This document shows positions 35,201-43,247 of a stretch of DNA of 51,647 nt, piece by piece. This DNA comes from CAYRGC01 sp964601225 (GTDB taxonomy: Bacteria; Patescibacteriota; Gracilibacteria; Peribacterales; Peribacteraceae). The notes under the pieces were generated by a model. That model had not been told where the DNA came from, searched no databases, and was given only the letters and a program-made list of their open reading frames with translations. The stretch covers positions 1-51,647 of the forward strand of contig CAZRMM010000011.1 of NCBI GenBank assembly GCA_964601225.1, given 5' to 3'. Each line of letters begins with the position of its first letter. Position 1 is the stretch's first letter. A program made the translations under genes and the position numbers.

Positions 35201-36754
35201 GACCTCACGATCCAAATTGGGGTAATGCCCAATTCATTTATCCAAGGCTCAAATTTCTACTCAATGGTGTACGTTAAGAATCCCGGTGCCCAAAGCGTGA
35301 CCGATGTCGTGATGACCACGGAAGTGCCTACCGGCTTCATTCTCGCTGCCGGCGCGGATTCGAGCTGCAAGCAGACCGGCACCACGGTGACTTGCGGTCC
35401 CATGACCGTGGAGAAAAACGCAATCAAAACAATCTCTCTCCCGTACGATGCCAAGTCCAACCTCACGTGCTGGACTCAAAACGTGCAGACGTACAAGTTC
35501 ACATCGGCGGCGGATTCCAATCCGTCGAACAACTCGGTGAACTCCTCCGTCACCGTCCAATGCAACGAGCCGTCACCGGTGACGTACGTGGCTCCGACCG
35601 CGGTTCCTCCTTTTAAAGTAGGCGACCAATGCGAATGGAACCGTCCGCAGATGCAGGACTTTAGCGCGGACGGATCGACGATGGTTTTCTCGGCACAGAG
35701 CGACGGGAACGTTGCGGGCGATACCGAGCAAGACGATCAGATTTACATGTACAACACCGCGACCAAACAGACAAAGAAGCTGACCGATGAGACCGGGACC
35801 CTCGGCATCCCGCTCACGGGCACATCTCCAAAAATCAGCGCAAACGGACAGGTCATCATCTTCAACGGCAAACCGAAACAGGTAAATGCCGCCGGCGCGC
35901 GCATGATCCAGTTGAATCTCGCCACGAACACCTACAAGGAAATCTCCAACGCCGCGGGCAAACCGGTCGGGATCAGTGCCGACGGCCGCTACTCCGCGTT
36001 CTACAACTACGGCTTCTGTCTCTACGTGTACGACAACGTTACGGACACAACGACCATCGTCTCGCGCCGCACGTCCGAGCAAACCTCCACCGTTTGCACG
36101 CCGTCCGCCAAAAACCCGACAAACGCCGAGGCCCTCGTGAACGCCTTGAATCAGGGCGAGGCGCACATGCTCCCCGACGGAACGCTTTCTTTCACGATGT
36201 TCACCGGCACGAATCCTCTCGTGTACTCCACGGGTAATCTGTACGCCTACAGCAGCGCCACGAAGCAGGTGAAAACCGTGGGCCCCTTCGAAGGCTACAA
36301 CATCCTCTTCAGCTCCGACGGCAAGAACATGCTCTTCACCAGCCAAACGGACAACATCGGCCGCCGAACTTTCTTCAGTCAGCCGGCCGATCTCTCGACG
36401 CCGAAGCAAAAAGTGGATACGAAGGGAGCAGGCGGGGATAACGACGGCGGATTCTATCTCCTAAGCGCAACAGGCGACCTTCGCCTGTCGAGCTACAAGG
36501 GAGGCAACCCGCAGACCCTGAAAATCTTCGACAGCGCCTCCGGTGCGGCCACGGATCTGGGAAACATGGATATGTCCACGCTCTGGACGGCGTTCAGCGC
36601 CAACGGCACGTACTTCACCTTCGCCCACAAAGGCGAGGGGAGTTATTCCTATCGCGGCGCAACGCTGTATAAGAACGCGCTTTTCGTTCGCCCGATGAAC
36701 GGCGGCCAAACGGTCGCGGTTCCCAAGCCTGGAACGTCCTGCCCGTCGATCTGA
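32204..36754 (+). CDS. Large secreted multidomain surface protein (1516 residues)
   Basis: An N-terminal hydrophobic signal segment (about 8-35) is followed by a beta-rich region. Three DUF11-like beta domains begin at about 243, 790 and 1005. Between them lie Cys-rich modules: four CGNGxCExNE...CPxDC repeats (for example CGNGSCDYNE) and two DUF4215-type CGDGKVxT..E.CDDGN..NGDGC modules. A Pro/Thr-rich linker of PPT repeats lies at about 695-720. From about 1140 to the end is a TolB/WD40-like beta-propeller (FSADGSTMVFSAQSDG, ISADGRYSAF). No C-terminal anchor is visible, so attachment is unclear. It is probably involved in cell-surface contact or adhesion. It has its own promoter and a strong terminator. 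Confidence 0.85.
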   Translation: MVRTLRAAPLTVLTLCLGIGSLIGVGAHFVAQVAGSPLVIENTDSRFAVSNVWTEIRPQNAVNNEQVYAYWASQAGVPVKATWRMPVTPGTAHTFYITYTPFSTDKMDTGAKIRVLDGNTVLLTKTINQNVVPSEKQLLGRGWIVLGSATPMSGEVTIESTPSTQTVAAGAVLYHVADAVAVEKGSSTQTSNTSCLKIVCAQLPAGCTYDNTRATKDANGCVVDCGPTVCPQTSGGTMDIAVTVKDDRTSGRAFVFTIANLGTTTATNVNFAAQIPANSVTITMPQSSNPALVCATSGTQIVKCSATSIPGGQSYTVRLSYAPTSYCSQDQLTGAAFANTGIDANQQNNGATLVANPCVCGNGSCDYNETNSTCPSDCKSATTSPVCGNKKCETNENPYTCPADCSVTSVCGNGICETNENASCPNDCKVTATPPSSSCFYQPSCPAPNQGCEYDVTKISRDANGCPLDCGPQKCATATPQPAPSTGTVLCNISNIPWTVLIPSSTPLVYPPELQLGLGGGWLNIYDEMQKGVPLGKCGIGTFTDPLTKVSATRSYIDVPWKVNNAPTVIRTYCPYGTDCVSGFCRKFSEATMAQCGATRSWNSACTDDQGINFIYAPSTLTKGPDKSQNKCDIGGSLISYFCNNKIPDGKHGTEPSVGVYVSGGCPYQNGSWLTCVSDAAGTGYCAKAGSTPPPVPPTPPTLPPTAPPTTPPTAPPPMTPAPTAEYCGDGKVQTQYEQCDDGNFVNGDGCTSRCLKEAGYQTVTPPTTSTYNVPTGLILSPNSPSTAGTQDLMVKATLPQSMPQGSIVLTIDVSNIGTKTATDAKVVVSTGGLQETMIANTGNCTQVGAQIGCGPFVLDPGATRKFTVTLKPAQGTSCGMTIQESATVITAVAEANGNNNFSAAYSEYLCPGTTQTGTHICGDGKVETDWGESCDDGNTTNGDGCSSTCSYETAKITCGDGACIAPSETALNCPADCKNIPTTAPNVVPTIISGSSAADLTIQIGVMPNSFIQGSNFYSMVYVKNPGAQSVTDVVMTTEVPTGFILAAGADSSCKQTGTTVTCGPMTVEKNAIKTISLPYDAKSNLTCWTQNVQTYKFTSAADSNPSNNSVNSSVTVQCNEPSPVTYVAPTAVPPFKVGDQCEWNRPQMQDFSADGSTMVFSAQSDGNVAGDTEQDDQIYMYNTATKQTKKLTDETGTLGIPLTGTSPKISANGQVIIFNGKPKQVNAAGARMIQLNLATNTYKEISNAAGKPVGISADGRYSAFYNYGFCLYVYDNVTDTTTIVSRRTSEQTSTVCTPSAKNPTNAEALVNALNQGEAHMLPDGTLSFTMFTGTNPLVYSTGNLYAYSSATKQVKTVGPFEGYNILFSSDGKNMLFTSQTDNIGRRTFFSQPADLSTPKQKVDTKGAGGDNDGGFYLLSATGDLRLSSYKGGNPQTLKIFDSASGAATDLGNMDMSTLWTAFSANGTYFTFAHKGEGSYSYRGATLYKNALFVRPMNGGQTVAVPKPGTSCPSI

Positions 36755-36773
36755 TTTCTCCGCATTGATACGG

Positions 36774-36804
36774 AAGACGGCGCCTCCGGGGGCCGTCTTT
36801 TTTT
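36774..36804 (+). terminator. Rho-independent terminator
   Basis: The 8-bp stem AAGACGGC/GCCGTCTT is followed by a continuing T run. It lies 20 bases after the surface-protein stop. Confidence 0.9.
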
Positions 36805-36832
36805 GGTTCCCGAGTGCCACTACACTCACGAC

Positions 36833-37480
36833 ATGCGTTTCCTCTCGCCCTCCGGCAAAAGTCTCGTGGGTTCCACAACGCGCCTCGAAGCCTACAGCGA
36901 CGCGGTGATCGCGATCGTTCTGACGATCCTGGTACTCGAGCTCAAGGTCCCCGAACTGCAGGACGAATCCGTGCGCGGCGTCTTCGCGGCACTGGGAACG
37001 ATCCTCCCCAAACTCCTCGGCTTCACGGCGAGCTTCCTCACCATCTCCGTGTTCTGGGTGAACCACCACCATTTCTTCCACGAGGTGGACCAAGCGGACG
37101 GCCGCTTTCTCTGGATCAACAACGCGCTCCTCTTCTGGCTCTCGCTCGTCCCCTTCACCACGGCCTTCCTCGGCGAGCACCCGATGGCGCAGGGCGCGAT
37201 CTTCCTCTATTGCCTCGTCCTCTTCTTCGCTGCCGCATCGTACTTCCTGCTCCATCGGTACGCGGCGGGGGCAGGATTACTCCATGCCCACATCACCCAA
37301 GACCAGAAATCTACGCATTCGGTCCGCAGTTGGGCGGGCATGGCGGGATACGCACTCGCAACCACCGCCGCGCCGTTTTTCCCGCTCCTTTCCTTTATCC
37401 TCATGATCGCGATACCTGCGTACTACATCGCCCCGCGCCTCATGCACGATCACGAGGCGGCCGACGAACGTACCGAGTGA
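36833..37480 (+). CDS. TMEM175-family (DUF1211) potassium channel-like membrane protein
   Basis: A 215-residue protein with about six membrane segments. RLEAYSDAVIAIVLTILVLELK near residues 17-38 is the family's signature first helix (RLeaFSDgVfAI), which lines the K+ pore in bacterial TMEM175 channels. FWVNHHHFF at about 72-80 matches the conserved second signature. Bacterial members form tetrameric K+-permeable channels. The Phe of the FSD motif is Tyr here. It is the second K+-transport gene in the window besides kup. It starts about 30 bases after a strong terminator. Confidence 0.85.
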   Translation: MRFLSPSGKSLVGSTTRLEAYSDAVIAIVLTILVLELKVPELQDESVRGVFAALGTILPKLLGFTASFLTISVFWVNHHHFFHEVDQADGRFLWINNALLFWLSLVPFTTAFLGEHPMAQGAIFLYCLVLFFAAASYFLLHRYAAGAGLLHAHITQDQKSTHSVRSWAGMAGYALATTAAPFFPLLSFILMIAIPAYYIAPRLMHDHEAADERTE

Positions 37481-37640
37481 GAGCCAAGAAAACTTTTCAC
37501 GACACGCGCTCACCTCAGCCCTTTTTCCTGCAACAACACCCGAACAAATTTCGTTTTCTCCGCTATTGAGCAAGCGAAACCGCTACGCATACGGGAAACT
37601 AGTTGCATTTTGTAGCAAGAACGTTACCGTCGCGTGGAAT

Positions 37641-38612
37641 ATGTCCGTCCCCCGAATTAATTTTGACGAAAGAGCACGACTGGCCGACGAACCGGAGAAG
37701 CGACTTCAAAGAAGACTGAGAACCGACCGGGTACAACGGGAGCTTCGCACAGGCATCAAGAGGCTCCTGGAGGGGAAGCTCAGTTGGATCGAAGCAGTCA
37801 ACCACTATCAGGGACAATTTGCCCTACGGGGCAACGATCTCGAGCTGCAGAGCTTCGAGGCACTGGGACGCATGATCGATCGCGGCGAACAAAAGCCGAA
37901 AGTCATACGACCGGATGATTTTCTTCCGCTCGTCCAAGCATTTCCGGACGGCATTGCGCGCTGGACCGAAATTGCGCTGCAGAACGCCCTCGATGCTACC
38001 GGATTGCAAAAAGCATCGACGCTGGACGGTTTTCATCCGACGGTATCCGTCAACGTCGAGCCCAATGACTTGAAACTCTCCTTCGCCCGCACCCTGCGGA
38101 ACATCATTCACAACGGGCAGCGCAACGGGGGAAATCCAATCGGCATTGAAGTCGTCGAAAAAGGCGAGCTCGACACCGATAGGATGCATGACGCGTTGCA
38201 ATGTCTCCGCGAACAGGGAGTAAACACGTTTGCACTGGATGACGTCGGCGCACCGAATGGGGCCTTCCCCATAGAAAAAGTGCCGGCCATTCTTGCGGAT
38301 CTCAAAGTCATCAACGAAGTGAAAATCGATCGAAGTCTTATTGCCGAGGAAGAACATTGGCCCCGTCTTCAAGAGACCATTGAACGTTTCATTAAGGATC
38401 ACGACCAAACCGTCATCGTGGAAGGAGTGGAGAACACGTATCAACTGGGAATGCTCGCGCGCTTTCAAGAGGATTCTCTCTTCATGCATGACGGCCGTCT
38501 GTTACTGCAAGGTTTCGGCCTTCATAAGCCGGAAGATTATGGAAATGCGGTCATCACGCTCCGCGGAGAAGAACTGGGTCGGAGGCAAAAGGGCGAGTAT
38601 CAACACGCGTGA
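37641..38612 (+). CDS. EAL-domain protein (c-di-GMP phosphodiesterase type)
   Basis: A 323-residue cytosolic protein. An N-terminal charged stretch (about 1-55) is followed by a single EAL domain: SFEALGR (EAL at 73-75), VSVNVEPNDL, IEVVEKG, ALDDVGAPNG (acidic pair of DDFGTG), EVKIDRSLI, VIVEGVEN and LQGFGLHKP. The metal-binding acids and the Lys of KID appear present, so it could hydrolyse c-di-GMP; loop 6 differs from the canonical form (GAPNG for GTGYS). No GGDEF or sensor domain is attached. The start at 37641 is preferred; an upstream in-frame start at 37566 would add 25 unlike residues. Confidence 0.8.
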   Translation: MSVPRINFDERARLADEPEKRLQRRLRTDRVQRELRTGIKRLLEGKLSWIEAVNHYQGQFALRGNDLELQSFEALGRMIDRGEQKPKVIRPDDFLPLVQAFPDGIARWTEIALQNALDATGLQKASTLDGFHPTVSVNVEPNDLKLSFARTLRNIIHNGQRNGGNPIGIEVVEKGELDTDRMHDALQCLREQGVNTFALDDVGAPNGAFPIEKVPAILADLKVINEVKIDRSLIAEEEHWPRLQETIERFIKDHDQTVIVEGVENTYQLGMLARFQEDSLFMHDGRLLLQGFGLHKPEDYGNAVITLRGEELGRRQKGEYQHA

Positions 38613-38676
38613 CGGGTAAGCAAAAACGTGCTTTCGCGACTATCATCGGGTCGCCATGGATTGTACGATTCGCCAC

Positions 38677-39309
38677 ATGGCATCCACCCCCTTGAAGAAG
38701 ATTTTCCTGAGCATGCTCGTCGCGGCATTCACCCTCGCCGCGATCGCGGGCATTCTCGTGATTCTCTTAGGAACGTTCGGTGAATTCGAACTGCGCATCC
38801 TGCTCACGACGCTTTTCCTCGGGCTCTTCAGCCTGACCTCGCTCTGCGCCGCGGCGCTCCTCGATCGAAGACGTCACCATCCCCTCGGCTATGCAGGACT
38901 CATCGCCTCTTCGGCATCTTTCATCCTTTCGATCGATATTCTCTGGATTTCCTGGTTTCTTCCCAGCGACGACCTCATCAAAAGCTGCGTGATTTTTGGG
39001 ATTCTTGCATTTTCCTGCGCGCACGCATCCATTCTTCTTCTCCCTCCGGCGCGAAAAACAATCGTCTCCGTCATCCGCGGTCTTACGCTGGTCACTATCG
39101 GACTCCTCGCAGGCATGCTTTCCTCGTATGCGCTTCAGAAAGGGGAAATTTCCGAACCGTTCTTTTTCCGTCTCCTTGGCACCCTTGCGATCCTCGACGT
39201 TCTCGGCACGGTAATGACGCCGATCGCGCTGGTCCTCTCGCGACCAAAGACGAAAGCGAAGCCGCCCGCCAAAGCGAAGCTCGCACGAAAGACACTCAAG
39301 AAAGCGTGA
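38677..39309 (+). CDS. Hypothetical six-segment membrane protein
   Basis: A 210-residue protein with about six hydrophobic segments and a basic C-terminal tail (KTKAKPPAKAKLARKTLKKA). I do not recognise the family. An ATG at 38656 would add seven residues. TATCAT at 38641-38646 fits a -10 box and makes 38677, with its short leader, more likely. The tail would lie in the cytosol and resembles the Lys/Ala sequences of nucleic-acid-binding tails. It is convergent with the small minus-strand membrane gene. Confidence 0.6.
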   Translation: MASTPLKKIFLSMLVAAFTLAAIAGILVILLGTFGEFELRILLTTLFLGLFSLTSLCAAALLDRRRHHPLGYAGLIASSASFILSIDILWISWFLPSDDLIKSCVIFGILAFSCAHASILLLPPARKTIVSVIRGLTLVTIGLLAGMLSSYALQKGEISEPFFFRLLGTLAILDVLGTVMTPIALVLSRPKTKAKPPAKAKLARKTLKKA

Positions 39310-39357
39310 CGCGCACCGACGGAAGAAGCCGATTGCGCCCCGTTCGATGATACCGAT

Positions 39358-39681
39358 TCAAAACCGGTACTGAACCTTCGGCGCCGCACGGTGCTCCACG
39401 GACCGCGAGGAGGAGCGGGCTGCCTTTTGCGGCACGAGGCGATGCGTGGGCGCGGGGGCTCGCGACACCGATCCGGAGACGGAAGCGCTCGAACCGAGAC
39501 CAGGCACCAGGTGGATCGGCAGATTTCCGTAGGAAGAATTTCCTCGGAGCGTGGCATCCACGCCTCCGATCTCGAAGGCGGAGAGAATGATGCTGATCGT
39601 GACCGCAATCAGCGTGATGGCAACCGTCTCGTTCACGTCGGAGACAAACCAGGAACGGAGGGAGAAACGTTTCTTCTTCAT
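39358..39681 (-). CDS. Small single-pass membrane protein
   Basis: A 107-residue protein. A short basic start (MKKKRFSLR) is followed by one hydrophobic segment (about 19-37, ETVAITLIAVTISIILSAF). The outside part is Gly/Ser/Ala- and Arg-rich (SASVSGSVSRAP) and probably disordered. It may be an uncleaved signal anchor or pilin-like protein, but no prepilin site is clear. The start at 39681 has a C-rich leader (TTTCACACCCATACTC). I do not recognise the family. Confidence 0.45.
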   Translation of the reverse strand: MKKKRFSLRSWFVSDVNETVAITLIAVTISIILSAFEIGGVDATLRGNSSYGNLPIHLVPGLGSSASVSGSVSRAPAPTHRLVPQKAARSSSRSVEHRAAPKVQYRF

Positions 39682-39784
39682 GAGTATGGGTGTGAAAATT
39701 CCTCTCAGTATAACACAAAATGACGGTGTTTGAAATGCTGTTCTTAGGCTTTCATTCAAGGAAATATACGAACACAAAAACAGC

Positions 39785-40645
39785 TCAAGCTCTAACGCAT
39801 CCATTCGCACATCTCTTGGAGCACGTCTGCTTTTCTTTGTGACGATGACAGCGCACGCATACTTTCCCCTGTGCGCCGCACTGACACGCGATGCTCACGG
39901 CCGCCGGATCGCCGCAGTGCGGACAGAGCGCATAGGTTTGTGACGGCCTCAGATACTGATCGACGGCGACTCGGTGATCGAATACGAAGCACTCTCCTTC
40001 GAATGCGGAATTCGGAAATTGCTCCAAGTACTTGAGAATACCGCCATCCAGCTGATAGACGTCGTTGTATCCCCGTTCCTCGAGCGCATAGATGGCCTTC
40101 TCGCACCGGATGCCCCCCGTGCAATACAGGAGCACCTTCTTGTTTTTGGGAACGAGCGTCTCCGCGACTTTCGGAAAATCGCTGAAGCGACGGATCTTTG
40201 GATCGATCGCGCCGCGGAATCGACCGACGGCTACTTCGTAATCGTTACGCGTATCCACGACGACGACATCCTCGCACTGAAGCATTGCGTTCCACTCCGC
40301 GGGCGAAAGATGCCGGTGCTTCCCCGAAGGCCGGATTCCCGCATTCTTGATGCCAACGATCTCGGGCTTTATTTTTACCGACCAACGACGAAACGGCATC
40401 TCGGATGCGTCGCTGTCTTTCCATTCGACATCGCCGAACATGCCTTGGAGAAATTCTTTCCATTCCCCAATGGCTTCGTGGGATCCGCTGACGGTCGCAT
40501 TGAGACCCTCTTCGGCAAGGAGCACGAGCCCTTGCATCGAGCGATCTTGGCCAAACGCAACGATATCGCGGCGAACCCGATCGAGACGACTTTGTTCGAT
40601 CGGCGCAAAAACGTAGCAGGCCGTAATGGCGATCAAGGGTTTCAT
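39785..40645 (-). CDS. trhO: TrhO (UPF0176) rhodanese-type tRNA uridine hydroxylase
   Basis: A 286-residue cytosolic protein. The N-terminal ferredoxin-like part has AEEGLNATVSG. The central rhodanese domain carries DTRNDYEVAVGRF and the catalytic loop YCTGGIRCEKA (first Cys as nucleophile). The C-terminal Cys-rich part (CPHCGDP, CxCGAQGKVC, CSKRC) could bind zinc. Family members hydroxylate uridine 34 of certain tRNAs to 5-hydroxyuridine using oxygen. The start at 40645 (MKPLIAITA) is set by family alignment. It is six bases from the small upstream membrane gene, so the two form an operon. Confidence 0.92.
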   Translation of the reverse strand: MKPLIAITACYVFAPIEQSRLDRVRRDIVAFGQDRSMQGLVLLAEEGLNATVSGSHEAIGEWKEFLQGMFGDVEWKDSDASEMPFRRWSVKIKPEIVGIKNAGIRPSGKHRHLSPAEWNAMLQCEDVVVVDTRNDYEVAVGRFRGAIDPKIRRFSDFPKVAETLVPKNKKVLLYCTGGIRCEKAIYALEERGYNDVYQLDGGILKYLEQFPNSAFEGECFVFDHRVAVDQYLRPSQTYALCPHCGDPAAVSIACQCGAQGKVCVRCHRHKEKQTCSKRCANGCVRA

Positions 40646-40650
40646 GGCCT

Positions 40651-40803
40651 TTACGATTTTTTCTGACCGGTCACAAGGCAAGCCATCACCCCCGTGACAA
40701 CGAAAAGGATGAATGAAAGCCACCAGTTCTGAGTGAGCGCAAGAACGATCGTCCCGGCGACAAAGGGGACGATGAGCGGCAGGGAGTTTTCGATATCGTG
40801 CAT
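40651..40803 (-). CDS. Small two-segment membrane protein
   Basis: A 50-residue peptide with two hydrophobic segments (about 6-22 and 26-43) and a short basic end (GQKKS). The start at 40803 (MHDIENS) is preferred over 40857. It ends six bases before the trhO start, suggesting co-transcription. I do not recognise it. Confidence 0.5.
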   Translation of the reverse strand: MHDIENSLPLIVPFVAGTIVLALTQNWWLSFILFVVTGVMACLVTGQKKS

Positions 40804-40893
40804 CGGAGACAGTGTAGCCCGATGATGTATCAACGTCATGACAGCAAAGAGAATCAACGTATTCTTTTTCAGAAAGACAAAAACATTGATCTA

Positions 40894-40909
40894 TTTTTGT
40901 ATACAAAAA
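40894..40909. promoter_or_regulatory. Perfect 16-base palindrome in a divergent intergenic gap
   Basis: TTTTTGTATACAAAAA lies between the trhO operon (minus) and the lipoprotein gene (plus). The gap 40804-40981 is AT-rich. It is a candidate operator or promoter element serving one or both sides. Confidence 0.45.
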
Positions 40910-40981
40910 ATGATTTCGACTCATGCGAGTATCGCGTGCTCCCCCCAAAAGCTACAGTGACTATGTTCTTCTTTTCTCATC

Positions 40982-41392
40982 ATGAGCGCCTTTCATTCGA
41001 AGACGATCATCCTTGCGTCGTTCGTCGGAATCCTTCTCCTGGCGTCCTGCGCCACTCCTCCGAATCCGGCGAGTCCGCTCGTTGCCGAGCCGAACGCGAA
41101 TCCGGAAGGCAATCCCGGAATGCCGTGCGCGTCGGACAACGAATGCGTGACGCCAGCGACTTATCTCGTGCGATCTACGTGTCCGTTCACGTCGTGGTGC
41201 GTGGAGGGACGGTGCGCGGTGATTTGCCCGATGATGCTAGACCGGCAAAACGAGCAGAGGGACGGACTCGAGTTCCAAGTCTGTAAAACAACCGCCGATT
41301 GCGACTGTACCCGCTTCGCCGCGATGGACGGCGGTACGTGCTCCTGCATCGAGGAAACCTGTGCCGTCATTATGAAAAATGATGCTGAATGA
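40982..41392 (+). CDS. Small Cys-rich lipoprotein
   Basis: A 136-residue protein. The signal peptide ends in the lipobox LLASC (Cys near residue 23), predicting lipid anchoring. A Pro/Asn linker (about 25-45) leads to a Cys-rich domain with about eleven cysteines (CASDNEC, CPF, CVEGRCAVIC, CKTTADCDC, CSCIEETC), probably disulphide-bonded outside the cell. The pattern DNEC...C...CVEGRC resembles Dickkopf/colipase-like Cys modules in secreted bacterial proteins, but I cannot name a family. It probably has its own promoter. Confidence 0.7.
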   Translation: MSAFHSKTIILASFVGILLLASCATPPNPASPLVAEPNANPEGNPGMPCASDNECVTPATYLVRSTCPFTSWCVEGRCAVICPMMLDRQNEQRDGLEFQVCKTTADCDCTRFAAMDGGTCSCIEETCAVIMKNDAE

Positions 41393-41422
41393 AAAGAAAA
41401 ACTTTGAACAATTTTTGTGATC

Positions 41423-41698
41423 TTACTCCGTGGGAAACTGACCTGTAGACCAGAGATACACGAGAAAAGCGGCGACGAAAGCGACTATCGTCAGCAGCGT
41501 CGGCAGGAAATTCTCCGGTCTCACCATGCCCCAGCGATAGATACTCGCAACCGAGAGAAGCAGCGCCAATGAAAGAAGGATCGACACAAGCAAGAAAATG
41601 TCCCACCGCAATAACCATCCCATCAGCGCAAAGCCGGCGATCGCCATCATCATCGAGAACATGACGAGCCGACGAGTATTGGGCGTATTCCAGGACAT
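41423..41698 (-). CDS. Small three-segment membrane protein
   Basis: A 91-residue protein with three hydrophobic segments (about 10-28, 33-50 and 62-83). No catalytic or family motif is recognised. Its start is 12 bases after the stop of the DoxX-like gene at 41711, so it is probably the second gene of that operon. Confidence 0.55.
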   Translation of the reverse strand: MSWNTPNTRRLVMFSMMMAIAGFALMGWLLRWDIFLLVSILLSLALLLSVASIYRWGMVRPENFLPTLLTIVAFVAAFLVYLWSTGQFPTE

Positions 41699-41710
41699 TG
41701 CCGTGAACGT

Positions 41711-42124
41711 TCAACCTACCATGCTCCGCGTATCAAGTGCGAGATACTTGTGGCCGAAGAGCCTGCACGTAAATTCGGGAAAACGGAGGAGCGCCGTCAG
41801 CGCGGCGAGACTCAGGCCGATGAGCACGGGAATCGACTGCGCGTATTCCTCGTGCGTCAGAACGGTCGCGAGCGCGCCGCCGAGATAGCCGATCGTCATA
41901 ACGATGCCCAACGCAGCCGTCCGCGGTACAAGCAAGAAGAGCGCGCAGGCAATTTCGATGCCGGCATACAGGGATCGGAGTTCCCACATGCCGAGCTGTC
42001 GATAGATTTCCGCCGTCGCGGAAGTCGGCGCAGCCGTGAGAGCCGCCGTCGCGGAAAGCAGGAACAACGCCAAGAGAAAAATCGTGCATAGCCAGCCGAA
42101 GAAACTGCGTGCGCGATGAGCCAT
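41711..42124 (-). CDS. DoxX-like four-segment membrane protein, copy 1
   Basis: A 137-residue protein with four predicted membrane segments. YAGIEIACALFLLVPRTAALGIVMTIGYLGGALATVLTHEEY matches the layout of DoxX-like small membrane proteins (helix with E/G, then P.t...g.....g...a..tH). A paralogue lies at 43671-44063. Their function is poorly known; some DoxX proteins assist redox enzymes. The motif LFLLVPRT and the TH after the third helix are common to both. Confidence 0.65.
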   Translation of the reverse strand: MAHRARSFFGWLCTIFLLALFLLSATAALTAAPTSATAEIYRQLGMWELRSLYAGIEIACALFLLVPRTAALGIVMTIGYLGGALATVLTHEEYAQSIPVLIGLSLAALTALLRFPEFTCRLFGHKYLALDTRSMVG

Positions 42125-42251
42125 GAAGGAAATTCTACCCGTAAAGTGATTGATCGAAAATATCCCCTCATGAAGGTGCTCATACGTGCCGAGCGTCCCC
42201 GCTTCCGAAATAGGCTAGAAGCGGCTTTTGGTTTCTGTTACAAATGCGTTC

Positions 42252-43202
42252 ATGCCCAAAGCCGCAGCCTTCTTCGCCAAAACCGCCAAAGTCGCCGCCG
42301 GCATCGGCGTTGCCGCCGGAGTCGCCGCGGGGGGCCTCTTCGCCGCCCAGGAGCCCGTGACGAAGGCCGTGTGTGCGGGATTGGATCAAGCGATGGAGCT
42401 GGATGCCGATCACTGCATCAAGGCCGTCGCGGTGAAGATGCTGAACGTGGAAATGTGCGACAAGATCAAAGGCGAACGCTTCGCCGCGGAGATCGACGGC
42501 AAGAAGATACAGATCGAGAATCCGCCGAAGATGGAGTGCATCACCGCGATCGCCGCCGCGACGAATAACCCGTCACTCTGCGACAAAGTGGAAGGCGCGC
42601 TGGTCGCGAACACGAAGATTGATTGTCTCTATCGCGTTGCTTCGCAAAACCGTAATCCCGGGGCTTGTGCCGGCATCGGCAGCGATACGCAGAGCCGCGC
42701 CGGAAGCCAGATGACCAAAGCCGGATGCATCGCGATGGTGGGGCGCATGCCCGACGGTTCTTCCGCTCCGACGCCGACGCCGAACGCGAATGAAGAAGAA
42801 ACGGAACGCTGCCAAACGGCCGGAGGGACAGGCTACAACGCGACGGCAAAACAGTGCATGTGTCCCGCGGGCGCCAGCTGGCAGGGGCAAGGCGATACGG
42901 GCCACTGCGCGTGCGAAATCAAACCGACGGGTCTCATCCACTCGCTCTTCGGCCTCGGCAGTTCCAAATGGCACACGCTGCGACCGGGAGAGGAATGCGG
43001 CTGGTGGACCGCCGGCTTTGGCATCGGTCAAAACCTCGGGAAGAACCACAAGGAATGCTACGCGGGCGGAGGCATGAACTACGATCCGGCTGAGGCGACG
43101 TGCAAGTGCCCCTACCCGGCGAATTGGAGCGACGATCACAAGGCGTGCATGTGTAACGGCTCCAAGCTCAAAGAAGGCGGGACGTGTGAAGTTCGCGAGT
43201 GA
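42252..43202 (+). CDS. Secreted Cys-rich protein, 316 residues
   Basis: An Ala/Gly-rich N-terminal segment (about 5-32) looks like a signal sequence or anchor. The rest contains about 24 cysteines in two regions: one helical with regularly spaced Cys (DADHCIKAVAVKMLNVEMC, NPSLC, DCLYRVA, NPGAC), and one of CMCPAGASWQG-type modules in the C-terminal half. It is probably exported and disulphide-rich. I do not recognise a family. The start at 42252 (MPKAAAFFAK) is preferred over 42228. A TACAAAT-like -10 lies ten bases upstream of the ATG. Confidence 0.6.
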   Translation: MPKAAAFFAKTAKVAAGIGVAAGVAAGGLFAAQEPVTKAVCAGLDQAMELDADHCIKAVAVKMLNVEMCDKIKGERFAAEIDGKKIQIENPPKMECITAIAAATNNPSLCDKVEGALVANTKIDCLYRVASQNRNPGACAGIGSDTQSRAGSQMTKAGCIAMVGRMPDGSSAPTPTPNANEEETERCQTAGGTGYNATAKQCMCPAGASWQGQGDTGHCACEIKPTGLIHSLFGLGSSKWHTLRPGEECGWWTAGFGIGQNLGKNHKECYAGGGMNYDPAEATCKCPYPANWSDDHKACMCNGSKLKEGGTCEVRE

Positions 43203-43247
43203 CGCGCTTTGACAAAGACGAAGTGATTGCGCACTCTACCACCTTTT

